A stretch of 64,000 bases of DNA from Saprospiraceae bacterium (GTDB lineage Bacteria > Bacteroidota > Bacteroidia > Chitinophagales > Saprospiraceae): NCBI GenBank assembly GCA_013001595.1, contig JABDMH010000094.1, positions 91,590 through 155,589 on the forward strand, written 5' to 3'. How positions within the stretch are numbered: position 1 is the stretch's first letter; each line of letters opens with the position of its first letter. Positions 18,984 to 28,960 of the stretch are shown piece by piece. The position numbers and the translations under genes were made by a program. The notes beneath the pieces were generated by a model. That model was not told the origin of the DNA, did no database searches, and saw nothing but the letters and a program-made list of their open reading frames with translations.

Positions 18984-21122
18984 TTACTTTTCATGAATGT
19001 CTTCGTCTAAATTATAAAGCACAAAACTCATCATATCGGTACTCTCTTCAATTAGTTTGCTGGTCGGCTTACCAGCTCCATGGCCAGCACTCTCCTCTAT
19101 GCGTATCAGCACTGGTGCACCTCCCTGATGCTTCTTCTGTAAAGTAGCAATAAACTTAAAAGAATGTGCAGGTACCACTCGATCGTCATGATCGGCGGTC
19201 ATAACGAACGTCGCCGGGTAGGCCACCTCTTCGATATTATGCAAGGGCGAATACTCAATTAAATACTTGAAAGCTTCAGGATCATCACTGGATCCATAAT
19301 CATCTGCCCATGCCCACCCGATGGTGAATTTATGGTACCGCAGCATATCAAGCACTCCGACTCTAGGCACGACTACCTTAAACAAATCAGGTCGCTGAGT
19401 CATACATGCTCCTACCAGCAAGCCACCATTAGATCCACCCATAATGCCCAGCTTATCCGATGATGTATATTTCTGGTCAATCAGATACTCAGCCGCAGCT
19501 ATAAAATCATCAAAGACATTCTGCTTCTGATCCCGAGTCCCAGCTTTATGCCATTCCTTACCATACTCTCCTCCACCTCGGATATTGGGAACGACAAAAA
19601 TTCCGCCGTTCTCAAGTAAGATCAAATTGGTCACAGAAAAACCTGGTGTCAAACTGATATTAAATCCACCATAGCCATAGAGTAACGTAGGATTCTTTCC
19701 GTCTAGTTCAAGACCACGCCGATGTGTAATAAACATTGGAACCTCTGTACCATCGGCACTTGTGTAAAACACCTGCTTGGTTTCGTAGGTCGTCATATCA
19801 AATGCAAGCTCAGGCTTCTTAAATATCTTAGGCTGTAGGTCATCCATCTTGACCTGATATATGGTCGAAGGAACCGTATAGCTTGCGAACGAAAAGAATG
19901 CTTCTTGATCTTCTTTGCGACCGGTAATGGTACTAACCGTGCCAATACCTGGCAACTTCAGCACACGCTCATTTTTGCCCTGTTCATCATAGATTCTGAC
20001 TACAGATTTGGCTTCTTCCAGGTATGTAGTAACTATATTTCCCCCAATCAAATGCACATCTGCAAGGACATCCTTTTCTTCTGGAATCAGTTCGACTTTC
20101 TCATCAGGTGAAGAAAGGTCGATTGAAAGTAGCCGACCGTTCTGGGCACTGTCCGTCGAACGTACCAATATCTTTGACTCAAGACTGCCTATCACATCGT
20201 TGTCGAAAGCAAATGATTCAAAGATGGTGAAGAATGGACCATCGGTGGTCAGATCTTTGACATGAAGGGCGTTGCCATCGCTTGATTCGCCTTCAGAGAT
20301 ATAGAGAAATCGCTCATCCTCGGTAGTACCAGCATAAAGCAGTCGCTTGGGTTCATTTTTATTTTCCATGACCAGGCGATCCTGCTCTTGGGGATCTCCC
20401 AATCCATGATAATAGACCTTATGGAATTTATTTTCCCCTGATAAGGCAGAGACACTGTCCGGTTCTGGAAAGCGACTATAGTAAAATCCATCTCCATGCC
20501 ACGCCACTGATGAAAACTTCACCCAGTGGATTACATCTGGCAATGTTTTCGATGTCTTAAGATCTAGTACATTCACTTGCGACCAATCTGAACCGGCGGA
20601 AGAGGTAATGTAAGCCAATTTATCGCCGACTTTATTGAAGGCAATGGAAGAAAGTGCTATTGTACCATCTGAGGAAAAGGTATTCGGATCCAAAGCCACT
20701 TTGCGCGCTGCACCTAAATCATCTTGCACATACAGGACACTTTGGTTTTGCAGTCCGTCATTGTGAAAATAGTAGTACTTGTCTCCTCTTTTAAAAGGTG
20801 CACCATAGCGTTCAAAATTCCACAATTCGGTAAGCCGATCCTTGATTAAGGTTCGAAAAGGAATTTGAGATAAATACTCGTTGGTCACTGTATTTTGAAG
20901 GCCTACCCAAGCTTTTGTTTCCGCCGAGTGGTCATCTTCAAGCCAACGAAAGGGATCACTGACGGTGGTCCCATGATAATTATCTTCGGTACTGTCTTCC
21001 CTTGTCTCTGGGTAGTTCACTTCGTATGCGTTTTTACGGTTGTAAGGGTCACTAGGTAGTTGACATCTAAAAAAGAGCAAAGCTGCCATGACCAACAGAA
21101 TACTACTTGTATACCCTTGCAT
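18984..21122 (-). CDS. Prolyl oligopeptidase family (S9A) serine peptidase
   Basis: A 712-aa protein with an N-terminal hydrophobic leader ending in FFRCQ, a plausible though imperfect lipobox, so probably periplasmic. A beta-propeller region (about residues 75-430) precedes the alpha/beta hydrolase domain. The triad is visible: nucleophile in MGGSNGGLLVG (about 565), Asp in TADHDDRVVP (about 645) and His in ESAGHGAG (about 681). It cleaves short proline-containing peptides. It is the first gene of the run with cdaA, the M20 peptidase and trmD (15-nt gap to cdaA). Confidence 0.95.
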   Translation of the reverse strand: MQGYTSSILLVMAALLFFRCQLPSDPYNRKNAYEVNYPETREDSTEDNYHGTTVSDPFRWLEDDHSAETKAWVGLQNTVTNEYLSQIPFRTLIKDRLTELWNFERYGAPFKRGDKYYYFHNDGLQNQSVLYVQDDLGAARKVALDPNTFSSDGTIALSSIAFNKVGDKLAYITSSAGSDWSQVNVLDLKTSKTLPDVIHWVKFSSVAWHGDGFYYSRFPEPDSVSALSGENKFHKVYYHGLGDPQEQDRLVMENKNEPKRLLYAGTTEDERFLYISEGESSDGNALHVKDLTTDGPFFTIFESFAFDNDVIGSLESKILVRSTDSAQNGRLLSIDLSSPDEKVELIPEEKDVLADVHLIGGNIVTTYLEEAKSVVRIYDEQGKNERVLKLPGIGTVSTITGRKEDQEAFFSFASYTVPSTIYQVKMDDLQPKIFKKPELAFDMTTYETKQVFYTSADGTEVPMFITHRRGLELDGKNPTLLYGYGGFNISLTPGFSVTNLILLENGGIFVVPNIRGGGEYGKEWHKAGTRDQKQNVFDDFIAAAEYLIDQKYTSSDKLGIMGGSNGGLLVGACMTQRPDLFKVVVPRVGVLDMLRYHKFTIGWAWADDYGSSDDPEAFKYLIEYSPLHNIEEVAYPATFVMTADHDDRVVPAHSFKFIATLQKKHQGGAPVLIRIEESAGHGAGKPTSKLIEESTDMMSFVLYNLDEDIHEK

Positions 21123-21289
21123 AATTCATGATTTCAAGATGCCACTTCCATAAACTAAGCTTACTTCAATGATCCATTGACCTGTACATCAGTCATTTGT
21201 CAATTGGCATTGTGTGATAAGTGTGATCCTGCTTAGCAGATAAAAATTTACTTTTACGCTTGCAATAATAGATAAAATAAGATTTTTCT

Positions 21290-22540
21290 GTGCGCAGGGA
21301 TAAATCTATACTTAGGAGCGAATGGAAAAAGAGATGGCTTTGGCAGTCATGGTTGTGTTGGTCCGTTTGCCTACTCTTTAGTATTGATTTGTCAGCACAA
21401 AAGGTCTCCGTGGACGATCGAGGAGAAATGATTGTAGAATTGGCCGATGGTAGTGTGAAAAAATACGAAATAACAGACTCGTCCATCTTTAGGGAAGGCA
21501 GAGCTACTAACGGAAATGTACATCCAAGTCGTTATGACTATCGCACCTTTCAACGGTATGCTGTAGCAGCTATTAAATATGAGACCGAAATGCTCTCACG
21601 ACTTCAGGCTACCCAGAGCGAATATGATGATTTGAACGACCGGGTCTTACAGGCAAAGGCAGCTGAGGACTCAGAAAAACTGGCACTCTTGGAACATGAA
21701 CTATCTAAGAAATCTTGGCGACTGAGAGACGACCGCAGGATTCTTTCCTATGCACGAAGATTAATTAAAAACATTCTGCGCATTGGCAAACAGGAGAAGT
21801 ACCATAAGCTCGTAAAGGTCTATGTACCTGGTCTGGAAAGAGTGGGTAGAGACCTTGTTACAGAGTCATTTACACCCAGGGAGACATCGCCTGACAGCGT
21901 TCTCCAAACCCACAAATTTGATTCCGATATGCTACCATCTTGGAAAGTACGGGACGCAAAAGCTGACCATGGTACTGAATTGATCGCTAACCCAGTTTCT
22001 ATTGCCTTTGCCTCGGCACTCAATAGAAGACCACCCGTTCAAAAATGTAGTTTTTACTTTGAAGGTAAGGATGAATTGACGGGAAAAGTCAAAACTGAAT
22101 TGAGTCCGGAACTTTGGTTTTCCTTCACCGATCCACGATTAAAACCGCACTTGAAGGAACAAGAATTTCTATCATGCGCTGCTTATCTTTCTAGCTTGGA
22201 CGGTGGTTTCAGATATCTCACTCTTAAAATAGATATCTATGCATTGAATGCTAAACATTCCTACGGATATATCCCGGAAGGTAGCTTGCTCAATATTCGT
22301 CTGATTGATGGCAAAACTGTAGCTCTTTTTTCGAGTAGTGAAAGCAGGGGATCCTTTAATAAAGAGGACACCAAGGTGACCTTTCTTGTCCAATATCCCA
22401 TAGACTATCATAAAGAAAGGCAGCTGATAAGGCATGAAGTAGATGAAGTACGTTTGATTTGGTCCAGCGGCTACGAAGATTATCAGGTCACAAATGTGGA
22501 CCTGTTGGTTCACCAGTTTGAGTGTCTAAATAAAAAATAA
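21290..22540 (+). CDS. Secreted coiled-coil protein of unknown function
   Basis: A 416-aa protein starting at GTG 21290; no in-frame ATG precedes the signal peptide (LWQSWLCWSVCLLFSIDLSAQ). After cleavage comes a short beta segment (GEMIVELADGSVKKYEI), a charged helical region at about residues 80-170 with coiled-coil character, and a beta-rich C-terminal half. No known domain is recognised. It lies 14 nt before miaE, so they may share a transcript. Confidence 0.65.
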   Translation: MRRDKSILRSEWKKRWLWQSWLCWSVCLLFSIDLSAQKVSVDDRGEMIVELADGSVKKYEITDSSIFREGRATNGNVHPSRYDYRTFQRYAVAAIKYETEMLSRLQATQSEYDDLNDRVLQAKAAEDSEKLALLEHELSKKSWRLRDDRRILSYARRLIKNILRIGKQEKYHKLVKVYVPGLERVGRDLVTESFTPRETSPDSVLQTHKFDSDMLPSWKVRDAKADHGTELIANPVSIAFASALNRRPPVQKCSFYFEGKDELTGKVKTELSPELWFSFTDPRLKPHLKEQEFLSCAAYLSSLDGGFRYLTLKIDIYALNAKHSYGYIPEGSLLNIRLIDGKTVALFSSSESRGSFNKEDTKVTFLVQYPIDYHKERQLIRHEVDEVRLIWSSGYEDYQVTNVDLLVHQFECLNKK

Positions 22541-22554
22541 ATCACATTATATCT

Positions 22555-23136
22555 ATGCTCGGTTTAAAATTGCCAACGGACCCAAGGTGGGTCAATCTGG
22601 CGGAAAAAGGTTTGGAAGAAATTCTCACTGACCATGCGTATTGCGAACAGAAAGCAGCCACAGCATGTATTTCCCTGATCCAGCAATATCCAGAAAAGGA
22701 GAAGCTAGTTGAAGAAGTGGCGCCTGTGGTCACCGAAGAATGGGGGCATTTTCGGCAGGTGCTGGCGGAGCTAAAGCGGAGACAATTAAAACTTGGCCGG
22801 CAGCGAAAGGACGAATATGTGAATGAATTAATGAAAGTGCAACGTAAGGGTGGTAATCGCAATGATCGATTGCTAGAGAAGCTACTCACATGTGCACTTA
22901 TAGAAGCCAGAAGTTGCGAACGCTTTCGCCTTCTTTCTTTGCACATTAGTGATGATGATTTAAAGGACTTCTATCACAAATTTATGGTCTCTGAGGCCGG
23001 GCACTACCGCATGTTCTTAGATTTGGCATATAGATATTGTGATGAGGATAAAGTCAAAGAAAGATGGTCAGAATATTTGAAAGCAGAGGAGACCATTATG
23101 GAAAATCTAACTTTGAGAGGTGACAGAATGCACTAG
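22555..23136 (+). CDS. miaE: tRNA-(ms2io6A)-hydroxylase
   Basis: A 193-aa ferritin-like diiron enzyme that hydroxylates 2-methylthio-N6-isopentenyladenosine at tRNA position 37. Diiron ligands are spread over the helices: ILTDHAYCEQKAA, EEWGHFRQVL (ExxH), IEARSCERFRLL and SEAGHYRMFL (ExxH). The size and the order of ligands fit MiaE. It needs the MiaA/MiaB products as substrate; those genes are not in this window. Confidence 0.93.
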   Translation: MLGLKLPTDPRWVNLAEKGLEEILTDHAYCEQKAATACISLIQQYPEKEKLVEEVAPVVTEEWGHFRQVLAELKRRQLKLGRQRKDEYVNELMKVQRKGGNRNDRLLEKLLTCALIEARSCERFRLLSLHISDDDLKDFYHKFMVSEAGHYRMFLDLAYRYCDEDKVKERWSEYLKAEETIMENLTLRGDRMH

Positions 23137-23170
23137 AATCCGCTCTATTTTCCATTTGACATGGCCTTTG

Positions 23171-24379
23171 TCAAGGCACTCTCTTCAACAGATTATCTTT
23201 CCACTCAACGACATGAGCCGCCATAAAACCTTGATCTTTAGCTGCAGTGCTAGCTTGAGTAGCTTCTTGAAGGTTACCAAATCCCTCGATCAACATAATA
23301 GTCCATTCTCCCTTCTCCAGAGCTTTGACACTGCCAAGATGGGCTAGATTCTTTCCATCGAAAAGTTCTGGGTTTAGATAAGAGGCTAATCTGACCATGT
23401 ATTGGGGTTTGATTTGCTCCTTCCCTTCTGCTGGCGCAGATTTTTTGATGGTTTGGGTGAGGAAGGCATCTTCATATCCTTCTTGTGCTCGAATATCTCG
23501 CAGCACTTTTTCAGCTTTGGTGCGGTTAAAATACTTACCCACCTTTACCTTGCTTATCTCCCCATCCATTTCAATAAATACTTCACCGTATCCATTCAAA
23601 TGCTGCTTATGCTCAGCTAAATTAATCTTACCCAATTGGCGAGAAAGAACCTGCACACTAAAGTAGTTATGACCTGTGGACCTACTTGCTCGATTTTTTT
23701 TGACGACTGAATGACCACGATCTCTCCTCAACTTGGTGACCAAAGGCTTTAACAACATACCTTTCAAAAGATTTGGATCAACTTTGTCCCCTGTCTTGAA
23801 TTGATAGGTAGCAGATCGATATGCGCTTCTCTTTAGGTTTAAGGTATACATCTGATTTGGCCTCAGATAGACTGCAAACTCACCATTGGCATTGGAGATG
23901 ACTTGCTGTATTTGCTTATCTGAGTTGCATACAAGCTCTACCTCCGTATCCTCAAGATATAGATGACGATCGAGGCTATCTTTGATGGTACCATGATAGT
24001 AGTTGGGAGATCTACTCAAGAAAACATTGTAGGTCTTCTTGTCACCATCAATGGATTCATAATCGATTAACAAATCTAGATTTGCGTATCCAACCTTGGT
24101 AATTCGAACATAGCAGGCAAAGCCCTCCTGAGTCTCCATAGAAAAGACACCCATTTCGCTACTTCGGTATTTGGGATGCCCACAGGAAGAAAAATCTACC
24201 GTAAAATAAGGTACGGTCTTCATCGTGCGCATATCCTTAACATAAATGGAGACTTTCTTGGGCTCAGACACCTCTTTTTCCACAGATGCTAGATCTCTGC
24301 CATTCTCTTGCAGAAAAGCCTCTTGACCGAATGTCATTTGTACAACAATCAGATGAAATAATAGTGTTAAAGTTCGCAT
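23171..24379 (-). CDS. Secreted protein with CarboxypepD-like and tandem SPOR-like domains
   Basis: About 402 aa beginning with a signal peptide (MRTLTLLFHLIVVQMTFGQ). The middle (about 115-215) resembles a carboxypeptidase-regulatory beta domain (DSLDRHLYLEDTEVEL..., NANGEFAVYLRP). The C-terminal third holds two SPOR-like repeats: NYFSVQVLSR with VKVGKYFNRTKAEKVL, and QYMVRLASY with WTIMLIEGFGNLQEATQA. SPOR domains bind denuded peptidoglycan, so a cell-envelope role is likely. The ATG at 24379 was chosen over the one at 24391 because it opens the signal peptide. It converges with miaE. Confidence 0.75.
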   Translation of the reverse strand: MRTLTLLFHLIVVQMTFGQEAFLQENGRDLASVEKEVSEPKKVSIYVKDMRTMKTVPYFTVDFSSCGHPKYRSSEMGVFSMETQEGFACYVRITKVGYANLDLLIDYESIDGDKKTYNVFLSRSPNYYHGTIKDSLDRHLYLEDTEVELVCNSDKQIQQVISNANGEFAVYLRPNQMYTLNLKRSAYRSATYQFKTGDKVDPNLLKGMLLKPLVTKLRRDRGHSVVKKNRASRSTGHNYFSVQVLSRQLGKINLAEHKQHLNGYGEVFIEMDGEISKVKVGKYFNRTKAEKVLRDIRAQEGYEDAFLTQTIKKSAPAEGKEQIKPQYMVRLASYLNPELFDGKNLAHLGSVKALEKGEWTIMLIEGFGNLQEATQASTAAKDQGFMAAHVVEWKDNLLKRVP

Positions 24380-24509
24380 TTTTGTAAACATATAGAAATT
24401 AATCTGAATTACATATAAAAATTAAAACTAATATAAAAGTGACAGATTAGCAACATTTAACGTCTATAAAGTGCTGGTAATATGATGCAAATTGAAATCA
24501 ACCTCATTC

Positions 24510-24707
24510 TCAGTTGATCAACCTGCAATCAAAGAAAGGAAATACGTCGATCCCAAGATGATTGCTCAATGGGCTTGGATTTTTCTTGAGTAATACTATT
24601 TCGTGACTACCTTGTATCACTGTCTTGCAGTGAAATGGCATCACTTCAGGGTGATCTTTCCTCACTACTTCAAGGGCACCTAGGGAATACTTGTTAATCT
24701 TCTTCAT
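24510..24707 (-). CDS. Small hypothetical protein, 65 aa
   Basis: Starts MKKINKYSLGALEVVRKDH and has balanced charge, two cysteines and no membrane segment. Codon use looks like that of neighbours and it overlaps no other gene. It sits in the 430-nt region between the divergent SPOR and subtilisin genes. A hairpin (CGTCC-N6-GGACG) abuts the start codon in the mRNA. No family is recognised; it might be spurious. Confidence 0.4.
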   Translation of the reverse strand: MKKINKYSLGALEVVRKDHPEVMPFHCKTVIQGSHEIVLLKKNPSPLSNHLGIDVFPFFDCRLIN

Positions 24708-24745
24708 CGTCCTATCAAGGACGACCTAGCGTTGGTTAAAATGTT

Positions 24746-24774
24746 TTTGGATTGCATTATTTCGATTAAATTTG
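24746..24774 (+). promoter_or_regulatory. Bacteroidota-type promoter of the subtilisin gene
   Basis: TTTG at 24746-24749, a 17-nt spacer and TAAATTTG at 24767-24774, matching the Bacteroidota -33/-7 consensus TTTG and TAnnTTTG. It ends 34 nt before the ATG at 24809. Confidence 0.7.
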
Positions 24775-24808
24775 ATTCTTTAACTCAATCGCATACAATT
24801 CCTTACAC

Positions 24809-27760
24809 ATGTCAAGAAATGCTTTGCTATTTAGCTTAATGCTGGTCGCCTGTTTTAATCTGCTTCATGGTCAGCAGCTCAATCATAAGCAAGGGGATGT
24901 TATCCTATGTCTCCATCCTGGTAAGACCCCTCTTGACATGATCTCCCGTCACGCCGTATTTGAGAATAGGGCCACAGATTTCAAACTCAACCGATGTTTG
25001 TCAAAGCATATGAACATCTGGAAAGCTAGTTTTGAACATTCACGGATTCATGAATTGAGATTTATCCAGCGTCTGGTAGAAGATGCTGCTGTATTGATCG
25101 CACAGCAAAATCATTTTCTATCAAAGAGAAATACCCGGCCTGATGACCCCCTGTTCTCACGGCAATGGCAATGGATTAATTTGGGACCAAATGGCATGAT
25201 TGACGCAGACATTGATGCAGATGAAGCCTGGGATCTGGTCACAGGAGGAATATCTGCCTTAGGGGATACCATTGTTGTTGCTTCTATAGATGTGGGTGTT
25301 GATTACGATCACCCAGATCTATTCGACAACATTTGGATGAATACTCGCGAAATCCCCAATAATCGTTTAGATGATGACGGTAATGGATACGTGGATGATG
25401 TGAGGGGATGGAATGTGCTCTTAGAAAACGACAACATAGAACCCGAGCTTTTTGGCGGTGGTGTGGAAGAAACCCATGGCACAGAAATCCTTGGTGTGAT
25501 TGGAGCAATAGGCAACAATGGAGTTGGAATAGCGGGCCTCAATTGGGACATTAAGATGATGAATGTCTTCTTTAATTCCGATCTAAATGAGGCAGATATG
25601 ATCGCAGCCTATGGGTATATTCTAGAACAGCGAAAGCTATACAATAAATCAGGAGGTGAGCAGGGAGCATATGTTGTGGCTACAAATCTGTCCTATGGTG
25701 ACGAGGAAATCACACCAGATGATGCACCGATTTGGTGTGCAGTCTATGACAGTTTAGGTGCTCAGGGCATACTCAATTGCATTGCTACCTCCAATAATGC
25801 CTTAGATCTTGATTCTGTTCAAGATGTGCCTTCCTCTTGCACCAGTGATTATATGCTGGCTGTGACTGCCACAGATGAATCAGACGTTCGCTCATTTGCA
25901 GCCTTTGGTAAGCAGGACATAGACCTGGCCGCACCTGGAGACAACCTGTATACGACATCGATACCTGGATACGACTTTGTAACTGGAACATCTTACGCAG
26001 CCCCCATGGTAGCAGCAGCGATCGGTTTGCTGTATGCATCCCCGTGCAGTGATTTGGCGAGTTTGGCAGTGCAAGATCCTGGAGCTGCTGCCATTATGGC
26101 CAGGGAAAACATCTTGTCTTCTGTAGATCAGATTACACAGCTGCAAAATGAAATAGCTTCGGGTGGTCGATTAAATATGTTCTCTAGCCTCCAAAACTCG
26201 ATATCCTCATGTTCATCCTGTGTGGCACCGTTTGGAATCGCGGTAACGCCTTTGAGAGATAGTTTAACAATAGCTTGGTCTGTGACCGACAGTGTCAATC
26301 AAGTCGACCTAGCCTTTAAGCGTTTAGGGGATACCATGTGGCAGACCTTTGAGGATATCCAGTCGCCGTTTTCAATAGGAGGTTTGAGCACTTGCACGGA
26401 ATATGAATATGAGTTTTCGGCTACTTGTGCTGATGGATCAAGTGCCGCAGGTGTCAGGACCATAGCATCCACACTATGCTGCGATGCCCCAACCCAAATC
26501 ATTGCAAATATTCTTTCTTCTTCCTCTGCAGCTATTGAATGGGATACCGTGGAAGCCGCAAGTCAGTACCTGGTGAGGTGGTCTCCTGGTACAACCTCAG
26601 ATTGGGATACAATACTTTCAAACACCCCCACTCTTCAATTAGATAATTTAAGGGCCTGTACCGAATATATTGTACAAGTTCAGTCTCTGTGTTTCGGTAC
26701 AGAGGTGACACCAAGTGATACCAGTTCATTCACTACCCTAGGTTGTGGCGCCTGTCTCGATTCAAGCTATTGCGTGCCAGAGATCGATGTAGCTGGTGAA
26801 GAATGGATTGCCAAAGTCACGCTGGGCACATTAGCCAATGAATCGGGATATGAACGCTATGGAGATTTCACCGGCGGTGATCCGCCCATTTTATTCCTAG
26901 GTCAGAGCTATAAGCTGGCAGTTACACCCGGTTTTGAAAATGATTCATTGATGGATGAACATATATTTGCCTGGATCGACTATGATCATAGTGGAGCATT
27001 TGATAACGGAGAAGAACTTATTTACGCTTCAGAGCAGGCTGATACTGGTACTCAGTCTGCTATTATTGTCATCCCGATGAAAGCTACTGAAGGCCTTACA
27101 CGCTTGAGAATTGCACTTATTTATGAACCCGAGGACTCCGTCAACGCATGCGACGACATTGACTTTGGCGAAATGGAGGATTATTGTGTTTTACTACGCT
27201 TTGACTCTCTGCTTTGTCCCCTACCGACCAATATTGATACAGTAAACTTTGCCGGCACTTCCACAGATGTAACTTGGGATCGGGTAGATTCGGCCATCGC
27301 ATACACCATTCGCTATCGAAAAGTGGACGAGGAAGATTGGGAAGAAGCTGCTGACACATCAAACAGCTACACGTTGGAAGGACTTGAAGATTGTGCCGAA
27401 TATGAGGTGCAAGTGCAGGCGGTTTGCGCTTTTGATACTTCGGGATATACCGAGTCCTTTGTTTTCTCAACCTTTTGCAGCACAAATGCTGACGAATTAT
27501 ATGCCGATGTGCATATTGTTGCATTTCCCAATCCTTTTACGGAAAGAATAGCGGTTGACATTCAGTCGGCTTTCCACGGTCCAGCGAGTCTCAACTTGTA
27601 CGACTTGAATGGCAAACTGGTAGAGTTCCATGCGGTAAACTTAAGCCAAGGGCGACAGCTTTACAGCTTAGACGACCTATCATACTTGAGCTCAGGCATC
27701 TATGTGCTAAAAGTTAAAAGCAACCACGGTTCGGTGTTTAAACGCATCATTAAGCAATAG
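24809..27760 (+). CDS. Secreted subtilisin-like protease with FN3, GEVED and T9SS sorting domain
   Basis: A 983-aa exported protein. After a signal peptide (LLFSLMLVACFNLLHGQ) and a propeptide-like region comes an S8 peptidase domain with the triad in SIDVGVDYDHPDL (Asp), EETHGTEILGVIGA (His) and VTGTSYAAPMVAAA (Ser). Two fibronectin-III-like modules follow (TEYEYEFSATC, TEYIVQVQSLC), then a GEVED domain (FAWIDYDHSGAFDNGEE to DFGEMEDYC) and a third FN3 module. It ends in a T9SS type A sorting domain (FPNPF ... LNLYDLNGKLV ... GIYVLKV). It is therefore likely displayed or released at the cell surface, degrading extracellular protein. Confidence 0.93.
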   Translation: MSRNALLFSLMLVACFNLLHGQQLNHKQGDVILCLHPGKTPLDMISRHAVFENRATDFKLNRCLSKHMNIWKASFEHSRIHELRFIQRLVEDAAVLIAQQNHFLSKRNTRPDDPLFSRQWQWINLGPNGMIDADIDADEAWDLVTGGISALGDTIVVASIDVGVDYDHPDLFDNIWMNTREIPNNRLDDDGNGYVDDVRGWNVLLENDNIEPELFGGGVEETHGTEILGVIGAIGNNGVGIAGLNWDIKMMNVFFNSDLNEADMIAAYGYILEQRKLYNKSGGEQGAYVVATNLSYGDEEITPDDAPIWCAVYDSLGAQGILNCIATSNNALDLDSVQDVPSSCTSDYMLAVTATDESDVRSFAAFGKQDIDLAAPGDNLYTTSIPGYDFVTGTSYAAPMVAAAIGLLYASPCSDLASLAVQDPGAAAIMARENILSSVDQITQLQNEIASGGRLNMFSSLQNSISSCSSCVAPFGIAVTPLRDSLTIAWSVTDSVNQVDLAFKRLGDTMWQTFEDIQSPFSIGGLSTCTEYEYEFSATCADGSSAAGVRTIASTLCCDAPTQIIANILSSSSAAIEWDTVEAASQYLVRWSPGTTSDWDTILSNTPTLQLDNLRACTEYIVQVQSLCFGTEVTPSDTSSFTTLGCGACLDSSYCVPEIDVAGEEWIAKVTLGTLANESGYERYGDFTGGDPPILFLGQSYKLAVTPGFENDSLMDEHIFAWIDYDHSGAFDNGEELIYASEQADTGTQSAIIVIPMKATEGLTRLRIALIYEPEDSVNACDDIDFGEMEDYCVLLRFDSLLCPLPTNIDTVNFAGTSTDVTWDRVDSAIAYTIRYRKVDEEDWEEAADTSNSYTLEGLEDCAEYEVQVQAVCAFDTSGYTESFVFSTFCSTNADELYADVHIVAFPNPFTERIAVDIQSAFHGPASLNLYDLNGKLVEFHAVNLSQGRQLYSLDDLSYLSSGIYVLKVKSNHGSVFKRIIKQ

Positions 27761-27775
27761 CTGACATATTTTACC

Positions 27776-28762
27776 ATGAAGAATGAGTGGAATATTTACC
27801 ATGCCTTGAAGGGTATGGCTATGGGCATGGCTGAGGTGGTACCGGGAGTATCTGGTGGAACCATTGCATTCATTACTGGCATCTATATCCGTCTGATTGA
27901 CGCCATCAAGAAGATCAGTGGCATACCGCTTGGACGACTTCGTCATACTGGACTAAAAGCTACTTGGAACTACATTGATGGCAATTTTCTAGTCACGCTC
28001 GGACTAGGAATGTTTATGGGCATCGTCGTGGGTGTATTTGGAATCACCTACTTGCTGGAGCACTATCCAGCGATGCTCTGGGGCTTCTTCTTCGGATTGA
28101 TCATAGCTTCAGCAATATACATCGGCAGACAAATAGCCCACTGGACGATGCTAGAGATCATTGGCTTAGTCCTGGGTGTTGCCATCGCTTTCTATATTAC
28201 CATCGTAAGTCCCGTTGAGGGAAGTGGAAGTCTACCCTTTGTCTTTATTTCCGGTATGATCGCCATTTGCGCATTGATCTTACCCGGAATTTCTGGAAGC
28301 TTCATATTGCTGCTTTTAGGTATGTATACTTTTATCATCCATTCAGTGAAGGAACTCCTCACAGATCAAAGCTCGTATGCACTCCTAATCACCATCATTT
28401 TCGCAGGTGGTTGTATACTTGGTATTATGATCTTCTCTCGTTTTTTGAGCTGGCTTCTTCATCGTCATCTTTCACCAACATTGGCACTACTAACTGGATT
28501 TATGCTCGGATCCCTCAATCGCATTTGGCCATGGCGCAACCCTACCCTTTGGCTTGAGGATGCGACAGGAGAACATGTGCGCATTCTCCCACTGAATGTC
28601 TCTACTGAGGATTACCACATCATTCAGGAAATGAATGTCTGGCCAGCTAATTATGAAGGAACTCCTTTTCTTATTGGCACTATTCTCTGTTTTCTCTTGG
28701 GCCTATTTATCGTGTACTGGCTGGGTAGGCAACAGTCCAACCCAATCGAGATGAGTAGATAG
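27776..28762 (+). CDS. popT: DUF368 membrane protein, PopT-type polyprenyl-phosphate transporter
   Basis: A 328-aa polytopic protein with about nine hydrophobic segments. The family's paired motifs are clear: MAEVVPGVSGGTIAFITGIY near the N-terminus and ALILPGISGSFILLLLGMY in the middle, an inverted repeat of the same P-G-(V/I)-S-G core. DUF368 proteins have been shown to recycle undecaprenyl phosphate across the membrane for cell-wall and surface polymer synthesis. It follows the subtilisin gene by 15 nt and may be co-transcribed. The symbol rests on the family. Confidence 0.88.
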   Translation: MKNEWNIYHALKGMAMGMAEVVPGVSGGTIAFITGIYIRLIDAIKKISGIPLGRLRHTGLKATWNYIDGNFLVTLGLGMFMGIVVGVFGITYLLEHYPAMLWGFFFGLIIASAIYIGRQIAHWTMLEIIGLVLGVAIAFYITIVSPVEGSGSLPFVFISGMIAICALILPGISGSFILLLLGMYTFIIHSVKELLTDQSSYALLITIIFAGGCILGIMIFSRFLSWLLHRHLSPTLALLTGFMLGSLNRIWPWRNPTLWLEDATGEHVRILPLNVSTEDYHIIQEMNVWPANYEGTPFLIGTILCFLLGLFIVYWLGRQQSNPIEMSR

Positions 28763-28960
28763 TTGGAGTGTAGACACGGAACTTCTTTAGTTCCTGACTT
28801 CTAATTCATTCTGGAAACACTTCCATGTAGCTAATGGGTTAGCATGGTTTTTGTTCCTATGCTGGCAACGGATGTCTTGCTAGACCTATCTTACCATTTG
28901 TAGACCCTTCTGTCCGATTCTAGAGCCTTAGTTATCTGAAATAACAATACTGCAATACCT

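Noticed and set aside
28763..28960. GGAACT/AGTTCC hairpin between the DUF368 and CAP genes
   Set aside because: Short stem without a T-run; too weak for a terminator.
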